Positions 31,101-43,800 of a DNA stretch of 64,000 nt are shown here, in pieces. Below the pieces are notes generated by a model. It saw only the letters and a list, made by a program, of their open reading frames with translations. It ran no database searches and was not told where the DNA came from. The position numbers were made by a program, and so were the translations under genes. The stretch spans positions 38,774-102,773 of the forward strand of contig NW_019775644.1 in NCBI RefSeq assembly GCF_001039355.2. The letters run 5' to 3'. Origin of the DNA: Lingula anatina. Its lineage: Eukaryota; Brachiopoda; Lingulata; Lingulida; Lingulidae. Position 1 is the first letter of the stretch, and every line of letters starts with the position of its first letter.

Positions 31101-34100
31101 GTCATGGCAAACATGTTGAAACATGACAGTGGATAATGGTCAAATATCAAAATAGATTCCAAACACTTAAGCATATTTTTTATGTATTATATTTGAAAAG
31201 GTAAATCACTATGGCATACCTTGCATCAACTTCTGTGGAAACTCTTCCAGGGATAATCTTCAGGATTTCTGATCCAAAGTTAACAAACAATCTGTCCATG
31301 GCCCAGTCCAACTGATCATCAAAAGAGCTAAAATAAAATGTAATTTTGTCATTGACCAGTATATCAAGAGTTATCAGACCATATTCAAATCAACAAAGAA
31401 GCAAAATATTATATTGTTTTTTTTAAACACACTTGAGCACCAATTACAGTGATTTTTTGATGTTTTCATGTCTTTTCCTTGTGAAATCTGTCTTGGTATT
31501 ATCTATTCAGATTGGGCAAAGAAAAGGAAAAGAACTGACATACCCTCCCTTTGCTTTGGCGTACTGAACTGCATCATCTATGAGGTGTTGATACTGCTCC
31601 ATCTTCGCAGCAGCCAGGATCAAGGAAGGATTGGTTGTTGCATCTGTAGGTTTGTACTTCTTCATTGCTAAAAAAACATAAATACACTTTTACCAACTAA
31701 TATCTTGTGGCTACTTGAAAACAAAAGAAAAAATAGTAAATACCTATGAAAATTTGTTATCATTAATCTTTATTTTATTATTATTATTTATTTTTTGCAC
31801 AAGAAAAAAAAAGGAAAGTGACTCAAATATGCAGTATTTTCTGATGGAAGAAGTACAATGTTTGGTGTTCATGCTCAGTAATTATAAAATCAATAAAATT
31901 CAATTATATTTCCTTGATATAAACATATCTGTTCAAAAAGAAAAAAAAATCACACACCAAGATTTGTAAGGAAATGATAGGAAAATTGAAAATCCCATTT
32001 TATCACTCAGTCTTACAGCATCTGTAATGCAGCCTCCATGACATTGTCATGATTTTCCATTTATATTGCAAGAGATTTCTATCGTCATGCTCGACTGACT
32101 TTCTATTGACCTTGAATAAGGGTATGGAACTGCATGTCACGACAAAATCTCTCATCTAAAGTTTCATCAGAAAGCAACAAAATTGGAGATTGAATGTAAA
32201 CAAATTAAACCAAGTGATAACGTCCCTGATGAAGGAAATGATTCCCAACAAAACAACTACGTGTTGTACCAATCAAGATAAATATTCGCTACAATAGTTC
32301 TTCAAAGGGAAGAGATGTACATATACATATTCTATATTTTAACACCTTCTGGCTACATTTTCCAATACCAGCCATGACCTCTTATATTAAGAAAGGAGAC
32401 AGCATAAAATATTTACCTGCATGGTTAGTTAATGGAAGTCTGTACCAGGAGATAAAATGAAAGACAGAACGGATGATTTGAGAGGATAAAAATCTTAAGT
32501 ACTGTTTTATTTTTCATGTTCCTGAACAGCACCTGTCAATTTTTGTCACTAAATGGTAAAAAAAAAAAATTATGCAACTGGCATGAATTCAGGTGAGTCT
32601 GGTAAGTACACCTGTAAACAATGCACCTTTAGTTTGAATGGTAATTAAGATGCTGTGCTAATGATTGACAGGTGTAAATAAACAGAGACATAAATATGCA
32701 GAGACATAGATATTTTTAGAATAACTGAGACATTTCAATTCAATTTTAGTACTACATATTCTTGGTTTACTCTACCAATTTGGCTTATCTTCAATTTTTC
32801 ATCAGATTTAGATAATCACTAAATAAAGGAGATAACTTTTATGGTGATATAATAAATCAACAACCAGTTTGCTTTAAAATGATTATGGTACATGTAGCAA
32901 ATTTATGTAAATCAAGATTTTAAGCTGCCTGGTATAAAGAAATACTTTTAAGTTTGTCAAGCAAACAATAAAAACACTTTTCTTTTCTAAATATTGTAAA
33001 ATTACAGGAACCTAAGTGATATGTTAAAGAAGTAATGACAGAAATTCTGTGTTTGAAATTAATGCTGGACTGTCTGCCCGGGGTTGACAACTTTCAGAAT
33101 GGGCCGAAAAGTTTTCCCACCCAGCAGATATTTGGTCCAGCTACTTTTCAAGAGGGCTGGACCTTTGGTCCAGCGACTAAATTTCCTAAGAGGCAAACAC
33201 TGATTTCATTCCACAATGAATTCCATTTATTCATCACTACGTCTTGCAAGGTTTTCAGGCTGGACATAAATCTACACTGGTAATTACTGAACCCACCTTA
33301 ACATCACAATAATTCAGATGCGAAACTTTGCAAAATTTCTTTTTTTACACATTTTTGAAAATAAAAAGTAAGAATTGGAAAAATCACACCATGATTATTA
33401 TTTTCATATTTTCTTTTGCATGAGAGAATATTTTTCTTATACAAATAAGAATTTAAGCTATTTAACTAAATCAAAAGAATGGATTTTATATATTCAGCAC
33501 CCACAGGTACATGCGAGTATCATAACACTGACTTCTTGATNCACTTTTCTTTCCTAAATATTGTAAAATTACAGGAACCTAAGTGATATGTTAAAGAAGT
33601 AATGACAGAAATTCAGTGTTTGAAATTAATGCTGGACTGTCTGCCCGGGGTTGACAACTTTCAGAATGGGCCGAAAAGTTTTCCCACCCAGCAGATATTT
33701 GGTCCAGCTACTTTTCAAGAGGGCTGGACCTTTGGTCCAGCGACTAATTTTCCTAAGAGGCAAACACTGATTTCATTCCACAATGAATTCCATTTATTCA
33801 TCACTACGTCTTGCAAGGTTTTCAGGCTGGACATAAATCTACACTGGTAATTACTGAACCCACCTTAACATCACAATAATTCAGATGCGAAACTTTGCAA
33901 AATTTCTTTTTTTACACATTTTTCAAAATAAAAAGTAAGAATTGGAAAAATCACACCATGATTATTATTTTCATATTTTCTTTTGCATGAGAGAATATTT
34001 TTCTTATACAAATAAGAATTTAAGCTATTTAACTAAATAAGAAGAATGGATTTTATATGTTCAGCACCCACAGGTACATGCAAGTATCATAACACTGACT

Positions 34101-34482
34101 TCTTGATAACAGGAGGTGTAATAACCAGGTAATATGTAAATCCGATTTAAAAAAATTAAAGGGAAAGTAAGTGAATCATTGGTCTAAAATGTACTCCAGG
34201 CAGACTGGAAGCTGTTTGATTTTATGAAAAACTATCTGGTCATCGATACCTGAATATTCTGTTATACCAAAATACCACAGAAAAACTGCCTTGTTGGGCT
34301 TATCGTTTAAATAATTTACGCAGTGCACTAAACGTAATACTATTTAGAACTACCGACTGTGTAAACACAATTTACCACTACCCACCTTCAAAATCGCCCG
34401 TGTCAGCCACAACAACAGTGTGATCCTTGATCTGATCCAACACAGATGACATCTTTGCAGCTTTTGACACCGGCTCGTTCAT
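28174..34482 (-). CDS. TALDO1: Transaldolase
   Basis: Non-oxidative pentose phosphate pathway: transfers a dihydroxyacetone unit from sedoheptulose-7-phosphate to glyceraldehyde-3-phosphate in the cytosol. Nine exons in transcript order: 34386-34482, 31544-31667, 31220-31327, 30801-30932, 30256-30316, 29930-30044, 29460-29589, 29192-29259, 28174-28340. They give 333 residues (human 337). The Schiff-base lysine is K142 in [11 protein letters not shown], the same number as in human. Other family blocks are [52 protein letters not shown] and [13 protein letters not shown]. Start [19 protein letters not shown]; an internal ATG ten codons on is an alternative start. A duplicated stretch lies in intron 1. 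Confidence 0.96.
30375..30416. repeat. (AAAT)n microsatellite
   Basis: About ten tetranucleotide units with one GAAT variant, inside a TALDO1 intron. Confidence 0.9.
32976..34108. repeat. Tandem duplicate of about 565 bp with N at the junction (TALDO1 intron 1)
   Basis: 32976-33540 and 33542-34108 are nearly identical (about eight differences by eye), separated by a single N at 33541. Copy 1 stops at CTTCTTGAT and copy 2 starts CACTTTTCTT, so two contig ends appear to overlap. Each copy has the same short open frame (33035-33283 and 33602-33850), which is not a recognisable protein. Confidence 0.9.
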
Positions 34483-34872
34483 AATTTATGCTTATATAAC
34501 CCGATCATACACTGAAATAGAACGCTGTGGCACGCTTTCTGTCGAGTCACACCGCGAAGTTTTGACCTAAAGAGATAACGAAGTTCACCTCCAGGTTCGC
34601 GGAGTCAAGACAAGCCAAAATTAGGGTATAATGTCTTTATGTTGTATATTGTTGGCTTATTGTTCTATTTCTTTACTGAGATACCATATATAAAAGTACA
34701 ACAAGGGTATATAAACGCTTTCAAATACTTAAAATGTACAATTTAAAAAGATTCTCTTGAAAATAACACCACCTAGTGGGTTGATGAATATCAACAATTT
34801 ACTTCCTGTGATCGATTTTCTTCCAAGTTGAGTGTATGGGTGACACAAAGATAACAGCTGTGCCGGTGAATT
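34483..34872. promoter_or_regulatory. Divergent promoter region, TALDO1 / TMEM39A
   Basis: 390 bases between opposite start codons. No clear TATA box. Both transcripts must start here unless hidden non-coding exons exist. Confidence 0.65.
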
Positions 34873-37800
34873 ATGCCAGGTGGAAGACGACTTCTCCCTA
34901 GATCACAGGCAGCGTCTAACCTTGTGCATCGGTCTCCAAAATCTGAGAGCAATACGAGCAACGGGTCAGTTAAACGAGAGTAGCAGTGCAAATGTGGCTG
35001 CACATTCAACATGTGTTTATAAGAAACCATTTTAGTCTGTATTTTGTCTTACTTATTTATATCATTAAGAAGGGAAATGATAGTTATAAAGATAAAGAAA
35101 TTGTTTTATTATCTTTAGATATTTATCAGCCAAAAGAATATGCTAAAAGGATCATGATTTTATGTTAATAACACGTCAGCTTTAACCACCTTGCTCCTGT
35201 TTGAAAGACAATGCTGCCTCCGCATCATATGATATTTTTGTAATTTATCTATTGATGAAATTGATATCCAGTGCTTTTAATATCATTGTCTAGCCTCTCT
35301 TCCATTGAATACAAGCATAAACGTTTTTAATGTAGTCATTTTTTATTTATACAAATGAAGTAAAATATTATATTTTTTATTGTTCATCTTTTAATAATTA
35401 TATATTTATGAAGCAGAAATCAACAGCAGCTCTTCTCTACCAAAAACTTAAGTGGAACCACTGTGAGGACTCTTATAGTTTGTCTATAATCTCTTGACTC
35501 ATTCACAGCAGCAGCACTCACTGACTCATACCTGCAGGTACTACTCAGCATGCATTTATAAGACTTGCATTCACTTTAATGGTGGATCTGGGAGACTGAT
35601 AATTTTTATGAATTTTCTTTTTCAGAAATACCCCGACTGATGATATGGCTAGTCAGCAGCAAGTCATTCTAAAACATGTTCATATCCCAGACATTCCAAG
35701 TGACTCCAACCTTCTGTTTGAACTGATACTGTTTGTCTACTGTGTGGTGGCTATGTGTATGCAGTACATTAATCTATACAAGACAGTTTGGTGGCTGCCA
35801 CATTCGCATGCTACTTATGCTGTGGTGAGTGTTAAACAGACAGTCCACTAGCACATAGAATCATGTTTTAGCTTTTTTATGAAGTTTTTCATATTTATTT
35901 CATTGCTAGCACTATAGCATACAGTCTAATAGCCTGGTTTGAAATTATTTGATCCATATATGTACATGTAGATGAACATAAAATTATTGGTTATCTACAA
36001 ATAGTAAAAATATTGAGTTTTTTATTGATGAAAAGAGTGGTTGATTAAAGTAAACAATTGAGTGAAGTCATTCTATAAAGTTTTGTGAAAACTGCACTGC
36101 AGATGTTGAAGTGTTTATATATTAAGAATTATTTCTCTCTATATGAAAAGCATTTGTTCAGATATATTTTGATCTGATTGTAAAGAAGCAACTTCCATGG
36201 GCATTGATATTTTCTTTTCTAATTTTTCAGAATTTCTACCTAATTGACCCCCATTTGGTGCTTTTTCTAGTCTTACTTTTTTCTAGAAGACTGATATGGT
36301 GCTGGGTGAAAGAGGCGAGTATTTTATGGTTCTCGAAGCCTCAGGATGAGTATTTCATTTGAGAATGTTTAAAAAATCTAGCACACTATAGAGAATCATA
36401 CTTTTATTATTATTTCCAACTTAAATGAGTGATCAAACAGTAGAATCTTTATATCTGCCTTGCAAATAATTTTAAAATCTATTCTTAAGGTTTATGGTGG
36501 GAAATCCAGCAAATCTTGCTGCTATTGGTTTGTGCAATTGCTGAAGCTGCTTGTAACTGGCTGTGCCTTGTCATTATTTGGTTGGGCTGCTTACCATGTG
36601 GTGCTTACTCATACCTTACTACACAGTCTTTTCTTGTGTTATCCGTAAGTAGATGATTTTCTTTGCCTTTATAAGATGGTTACTATTCTTTCCATTTTTA
36701 GCTGCAGTAGCTGTTACTGTAATATTAGAATGTTAAGTCATACGTGTATATAAATTCTCTGAAACAATTTGCTTTTCTTAGCTAGTTGTTATGTTAGAAT
36801 GTATGAGTGATAAACACACTTACACAAATATTTTCCCAATTTTTTTATAGATTGGTGATATATTTCATACTGTTTGGACCAAATGTAAAGCCACTGTTTG
36901 ACAGAAGTCTGGTATGGCCTGCAAGTGTATCAGATAAAAGCTCTCCAAAGCATCGCTCTAGAGATAGAGATAACTCTGAAATTGTGCTCAGACATACATG
37001 CTCATCTTCGCCAGAGGCTATAAGAGAAGAGGTGGAGAGTTTTAAGCAAGATTTTAACAACCGTGTGAAGCAAGTCCTATTCAACTCCATGCTATGTGCT
37101 TACTATGTAGGCTTTGTCCCGATATCATTTGCACAGGTATTGTAAATGTTCTCAGTTGATCATTAATATTGTGAGAAATGTTGATCATTTTGCCTAACAG
37201 GATGGTTAATGTTTGAAATTTACCTTTTAAATTTCAGAATTTGACCATATAGTATATGTTAAGCACTTATCCTATGAAATATAGACTTTGGCTTGTTATG
37301 AACAATGATACTGGATAAATTTCATTGAAGTCTCTCAGAATGCCCCTTCCCCCTAAAATGAATACCCAAGTTAGAGTTGCAGGTCACAAAGATTATCATT
37401 GGAATCCTAATTTCACCTATGCAACAATATTTGTAAGGATATTGCAGTACATGTAATTCTTAAACTGAGGAGATACTAAAACTGTATTGAAATTGTTCTA
37501 ACTCTGTCACTAGCATGTCCAAAACAACTGTGACACTTGTTGGGTGAGTGGTGTTGTAGTGAAAACTGGAATTACTGCTTTTTTTGTGATGCAGTGAGCT
37601 CCACTGTCAGTAAATTTGTTTCATTTCGCTTCTTCTAAATGTCTTATTTTTTGTTGTGAGAGGAATGTTTAGATGAGTATGTTTGTATACCTTGCTGTTT
37701 ACCATTCTACCAGGGTAAGAGAATCATGAGTTATGTCATTTGTTGTTCACAGTCTGTCGTGTTTGAAGTCCAAAGTGAAAATTTTAACTACATGCCCATT

Positions 37801-39537
37801 AAAAATGATAAGTTAATGGGGAAATTTTAAAGAGTTATAACAAAGCAAAAGAATCTTTTTGTAACTTCTGTACTAGTAATTGAACCTTCTTTTGAGGGCT
37901 TGTTTTTAAAAGGGCATCATCAATTAATGCAATAACAGAAATTGCAATGTAGCATGAAGCCATTTTCTGTTTCATAGGTTAGTTGTCTGTGTTGTACTCG
38001 TATTAGTCATCTGTTTCTCTCTTTTATTTTTTTCATTATTGAAACATTTTTTATCTCCCTTGAGTGCTTTTAACAGCTATAGCTTCATTGTATCATTTTA
38101 TTTTACATTGTTAAATATCTGGAGCAATATTGTTTTACAAAAGTAATATCGATTATCAGTATAGTGTCTACTATGAAAAAAAAAAAAAACTTGGAATGGC
38201 ATTTAGAAGTGTAAATAGTTTTGTCAGTGTTTTTCATGTCATTTGACTGCACGTTTTTTCCCAAGCTTGCTTACTTGAAAGCATCAGTATTATCAGTATG
38301 GGTAGTGTATGCTTCAAGTCAAACAAACTTCCTTGCAGCTATAAACAAAATTTAAACACGAACACCTATAATGATAAATAAAACTGAAAAATTTTAGTCT
38401 AAAGTATGACTGTCACCTCTGTGAGAAATGCAACCCATTTCTCCATGAAGCTGCAGTCGTGTGCCAGATATACTGAATTGACTGAAGAGGTGATTAATAT
38501 TTATGTATATATATTTTCAGAACACATTATATTATGATGCCTGGTGGGTAGGACAACATGTCGTGCTGGTGTGGATCAGTGCTTTCATCATGTTCATGGT
38601 GCACTTCTTGTCACCCAAATACACAGACATGCTGCACAAATGTGCCCTGCATCTGGGACGATGGCAGAAAGTGGAGGGCAGACATGCACATGTGCCATAC
38701 AACCCGTAAGTTATAGTGCGTCTTATATAATATGGTGAAAAAGTTATACAAAAAATAATAATAATTTAAGGTAAAGGATTCTAATAAAAAACTGAAGGAT
38801 TTTAAATTTCATAATTGCTGAATCTTTTGCCAAGCATTTCTATCATGAATTTGAGGTTGTGATAATAAAGGGATGTTTTTTTCAGCTGGTCAGAACTTCA
38901 GGTGTGGCATCAAGGTGCACTGGTCAAACATGTTAAAGGTTTATTTAGAGCTGAAGGATTTAACAACACAGCTGAACCAGGCAACAGCATGCACACAAGA
39001 TTTTATGTAAGTTGGCAAACGATTTTGCACACTTCTCTTTTGATGTGGCAAAGGAACATTCGAGGCAAAGTCATATGTATGTACCAATATGAGAACAAAT
39101 AGAATATATATAAATGGACTGAACTTTATTTTGAGAATTTCCCTAACGTAAAATGTCAACTATTAACCATCAAGTTACCAATGCAAACAACAATGCAATT
39201 GCAGTAAAAAGCTTACAGTGACCAAGAGTTTTCAAAGTTTAATTTTTTAAATTTAGAATAATATTGTATTTCACAAATTAATTAAGACTTTGTTTTCATG
39301 TAGTTTCTTTTTTACCACCCTCTTCGTGTTGGTGGATGGCTGCTGCTGCTGACAACTCTCCTCATTGGCTACCAGTTTTTTACCCTGACACAGTGCACAG
39401 AATGGAGCCACACTCTGACACTAGCCGTCATATTGTTTGCCAACTATTACATTCTCTTCAAGCTCCTCCGAGATCAATTTATACTGAGACAATGTTACAG
39501 AGATGAGAAAACATTACTTCAGCAACCTAAAGAGTGA
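34873..39537 (+). CDS. TMEM39A: Multi-pass ER membrane protein TMEM39A/B
   Basis: ER membrane protein; in animals TMEM39A acts in autophagy/phosphoinositide control and ER export (SUSR2 in worms). Eight exons: 34873-34964, 35626-35824, 36231-36314, 36490-36644, 36851-37136, 38521-38705, 38886-39006, 39304-39537; 451 residues (human TMEM39A 488). The start MPGGRRLLPRSQ matches the vertebrate MPGGRR start and leads through a hydrophilic N-terminus to HIPDIPSDSNLLFELILFVY. Hydrophobic segments include LFELILFVYCVVAMCMQYI, LVLFLVLLFSRRLIW, LLVTGCALSLFGWAAYHVVL, and WLLLLTTLLIGYQFF near the end. Family landmarks: INLYKTVWWLP, VKQVLFNSMLCAYYVGFVP, HLGRWQKVEG, FANYYILFKLLRD. The intron after 36314 appears to be GC-AG (GAG|GCGAGT). 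TMEM39B is the alternative name in vertebrates. Confidence 0.94.
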
Positions 39538-40818
39538 ATAGAAAATGGATCTTGGTATATTTTATTCCTGGGTCGTTTCCTTTGAGAGAAAAAAATACAA
39601 AACATCAAAAAATACTTTTTGTCACACCAAGTATCAAAGGCTCACAAGATTTTATTGGTAATATGGTGACACATTTTAGTTTGCCCTTGTGATAATATTA
39701 AATATTTCCTCATGATGAACTGTATCTCTCCATCCAGGTATGCACCATTTTTCACTTTGCCTTTTATTGTAATAGTATTGTTGTTGCAGAAACAGTATTA
39801 GATATAAAACATATAATTTCTGTGTGCATTTGTAAATTCTAGGAATAATTTATATCAACCTCACTGGATAAGATGTTTCCTTTCTTTTGACTGCCAGGAA
39901 AGTGATTTTACTAGGCAAGTAGTCTTGTTTATATTAGCATTGATATTGTATTTTTAGGAAATATATGTTATTAAGAAATGACTATTTTTGAGTTAATTTC
40001 TTTATATATATTAATTTTAATGTTTTGCATGATAAACATGCTCTTCATTTGGGGCAAAGGATTTAAATATGTTAGATTTTCATTGATGTATGTTAAAAAA
40101 ATGTCACCATTTATTATAGCATTGTTCCATGAAAATCTTATCCTTCCCCCCCCCTTCTCTTTCAACTACCATGTGTTGAACTTGCTTCTAATTTCCGAAT
40201 CTGATACCCAACTCGCATAATTATCTATTATGACTGGAAAGTAATTTTTAAATTCATCTGGGATATAAAGTTTTAAGATGTCTCACAAAATATCTAAATT
40301 TCAAACATTAAATTTGATATATAGTGGTTACCTTGTAATCCTCAGATTTAATGCAAAATGCAATTGGGCCTAGTCCAAGCCTTCAGTTTTAAGAACAAAG
40401 TAAAAACTGCATAAAACTATAAACTGATATTTATTCACATACATCTCAAACCAGAAGCATCTTCACATCCTACAAATTTGGCGTAACTTTTTACAATGTG
40501 CATATCATATAAAAAATCTGTATGTAAGTGTATAATTAAAAGGATTGCAGTCAACCTAATCAAGTATAGAACCTATGGTCAGTTCACAGCTATTAGGAAC
40601 ACAATCATGCATCTTCACTTTCAACTAATTGTCTTGATTTGAATTGAAAAGTCACAAGTACTAATGAGAAAAAAAGGTAATAATTATTTACAATTGTATC
40701 TGCCCCTTGACTTCAAGATTCAAATTTATGATGACTTTTGAAAAGCGCTCATTTAATTTTTACACACTGACTGAGTGGGAATTCAGAATACCCAGACATT
40801 TAGCACACCTGAAAATTA
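39538..40818. other. Convergent 3' region of TMEM39A and NDC80
   Basis: AT-rich UTR-like sequence. A minus-strand AATAAA (40430-40435) is suited to NDC80. I saw no plus-strand AATAAA for TMEM39A. No other gene recognised. Confidence 0.55.
40430..40435 (-). terminator. NDC80 polyadenylation signal
   Basis: AATAAA on the minus strand about 385 bases past the NDC80 stop. Confidence 0.55.
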
Positions 40819-43800
40819 TTAGTCATCTTTTGTAAATTCTGGTCTATATTGAGTTTGTAGAAGATCTGCGTAAGATTTCTCTACCCCTGAGTAGAATAAG
40901 TTGATGTAATCCTGAAAAGAGAAGAAAGGTTGTTAGCACATTGTTACATAGCACATCACAATCTATGCAATCATGCTATGCAAACAACAAAACATTTATA
41001 TCTGTATTTACTCCCTCCATATAACCCTGTTAGCCGTAGCGCAAAAGTCACTAACAAAACGTATTTCAGTTATAAATTGATAATTATAATGTTAGCTATG
41101 TAAAAGATAAAACAACCAGAATTTGCACTCTAGCTGAAGCACAGAAAACATTAATAACAAATAGCCATTTACATTTAGTAATGAAAAAAAATATGATATA
41201 CCTGAATTGTCTCCTTGTGATCAACAATCAATCTTGCTGCTTCAAACAGAGAATCAGCATACCTTCCTTGGTCTCTTAAATAGGCAGCATTTTCTTGTTC
41301 GTACCTAATGATAAAAGGTATAAATGATAACTGCACACTGTTTTTCCTCATTTGTGATAATTATATTCCATTTGTCAAATGTATAATAAAAAATAATGAT
41401 GAACGAGGTGAAGATTGTACTGAGCATAAAGGTTAAAATATTGAAATCTGCATAACATTTGTTTCATTGAATAATTGGGGCAGCAATTTAACCCGTTTAT
41501 TATGTAACTTGGCACTGCAACCCACCGTTTATGTAACTGCTGGAGTTCTTTCTGTGCTTCTTGCACACTCATTTGTGAAGAGCGTCGCATTTCTGTAATT
41601 TCTGCCTGGATGGCATCAGTCTCTGCTTGTAGTTTTTGACACTCTCTTTGCATTGCCTGAAAAGAAACCAGTAAAATTTTAATCTGGGCTGTTTTGTTAA
41701 ACTTACATATTTCTATGATTTATATGCAAACATTTTTATTTGGAAAACATTTACTCAGCTTATAAGATTATTAAACTTAATACATTGCTATCTCATGTCA
41801 TCTGTAAATGTATGGAAATCACAGAGTTCTGTGAGAGGAGTGAAAGCATTTTTATTTAATTTACCAATGTCAATCCCAAATTTCAAATCTCACCTCCTTT
41901 TTGCATTCCAGTTCCTCTTCTGCTCTTTTATGTTTACTTTCAAGTTTGGAAATTTCTTCCCCTTTATCAGATACCATTTCCGTTACCTAAAAAGGAATAT
42001 GCACAGGGTCACATCTGTTTCTTTGAAATTTGTCTAAAAATATAGCTATTGCTTCAGACTACTTGTAAACTCTCAGCAAGATAAATTTCACTGTGACAGT
42101 ACGTATAAATCTTGTGTGAAACATGAAATTTTATTGGGTAGATGATGTTCTTTGATATAATACTTTTCGATGTAGAAGCTCTTAAGTAAAGAAAAAAATC
42201 TCACTTGATCTAAGCCTTCCATTTCTCCAATCCTTCTGGCCTCCATTTCATGGACCTTTTCATTGCATTGTTTCTTCATCTGAACCAAAGCTGGCTGAAA
42301 AATGGAAAAAAAGGATTAACTATTCTGATTGTTGAAATTGAATAGTTTGTAAAAACATATCTGCCTACTGACAAATTGTGTTTGATACATCCCTCCTTTC
42401 ATACAAAAACCACCGCAATCAACTTCTGATCTCACTCTTTTATTTTAAAATCAACTGGAAGAAATTTCAAAATAAAATTTCTTTTGCCTTACTTATGTAG
42501 CTTTCCCCAAATTTGAAAATGACACTTATGCCAATATAAATAGCATTGAGAAATGGACATATCAACAGCACACATACTTTTATAGCTCCAATGAAGTCAA
42601 TGCTTCCAGAATGGAAATTAACTCTCATCTCATAGTCCCTTCCATGTGCATTCTCTGCAGAAGGGGGAATAAGTTTCAGCATGGTGGCTTTCTTGTTGTA
42701 TTCCTGGCATTTGGCTTCTGTCTGCAATAGTAATATTAAGTAATATTAAGTACAAAGTCAAAATTAAACTTTCTTTACATATCTTATACATTTCATCCAC
42801 AAATTTGATTCAATTTCAGGTAATTCATTCATACCTAAAACAAGACTTTGTTATAAAAGGTATTAAAGATATTACTGAAAGTACATACATTTTGCTGGAT
42901 TTTTCCTATGTTTATTTCTTCATCCCAAATCTGCCTCTCTATTGCCTCAATATCCTTCTCTATACTTTCTATCTGCCTCTGCAGCTCTTGCCTGGCCATG
43001 TTGATTCTTTCCACGTCTGCTGGTGAGAATTCTTGGGAATCAAAAATGGCTTTCATCCTCTTGTTGTTGGCAAGGATTGCTTGATACTCAGCAGCTAAAA
43101 TGGAAATTAGTTCCATGTATAACCTTAAAATTTTGGAAAATGCAAAACAGTTTTTGTTCCTTAAAAGATTTTAATTTTATATCAAACTGAAGAATGGTGT
43201 GATTTGCATAGCTAAGCATATAAATCTTGTAAACATCTTATATAACACATATACTTACTCATAGTGTTGAACTCTTCATCCACCTCTTGAATTCTTTTCT
43301 CAAAGGAATGCTTGTGTTTTTCTAGGTTTTCCAAATAAGCCTGAAATTTGCGCTCGTCTGCTGTGATTGTGTGATGTTTTTCCCTCAACTCGACCAAGCG
43401 ATCCTAATATTCAAAATTAAACATAACATAAAAGATAGATCTGCATCAGTAGAAAAATAATCTTATTATTTTTGTTGACAACTTGAGTACTAAAATAACC
43501 ATTAAGTTGATAAGATTATTATAAATATTAGCAAAGGAACATTACTGTGACAAGTAGCTTCAATTTCATTTTTTTATTAAAAGAAAATTATTGAATCTCA
43601 CAGGTTCATTCTGCAAGTCTGTCAGCTCTCTTGTTAGAATATTGTTCTCTGAAACTAACTGATCTAGACCACCACTTATGCCCTCGGTTTTCTGCCCTAA
43701 AAATTATAAAGTTGCAAGGTCACAACAAACAGTTGTTTTATTGTTCTTCGAGAATTATCAAATTTTGTTCAAGAACATGACAGTTAGGTTATGCCGTATA

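Noticed and set aside
33035-33850. Two near-identical 82-codon frames as a paralogous gene pair
   Set aside because: They lie in the two halves of a segment duplicated around an N, inside a TALDO1 intron, with no recognisable domain.
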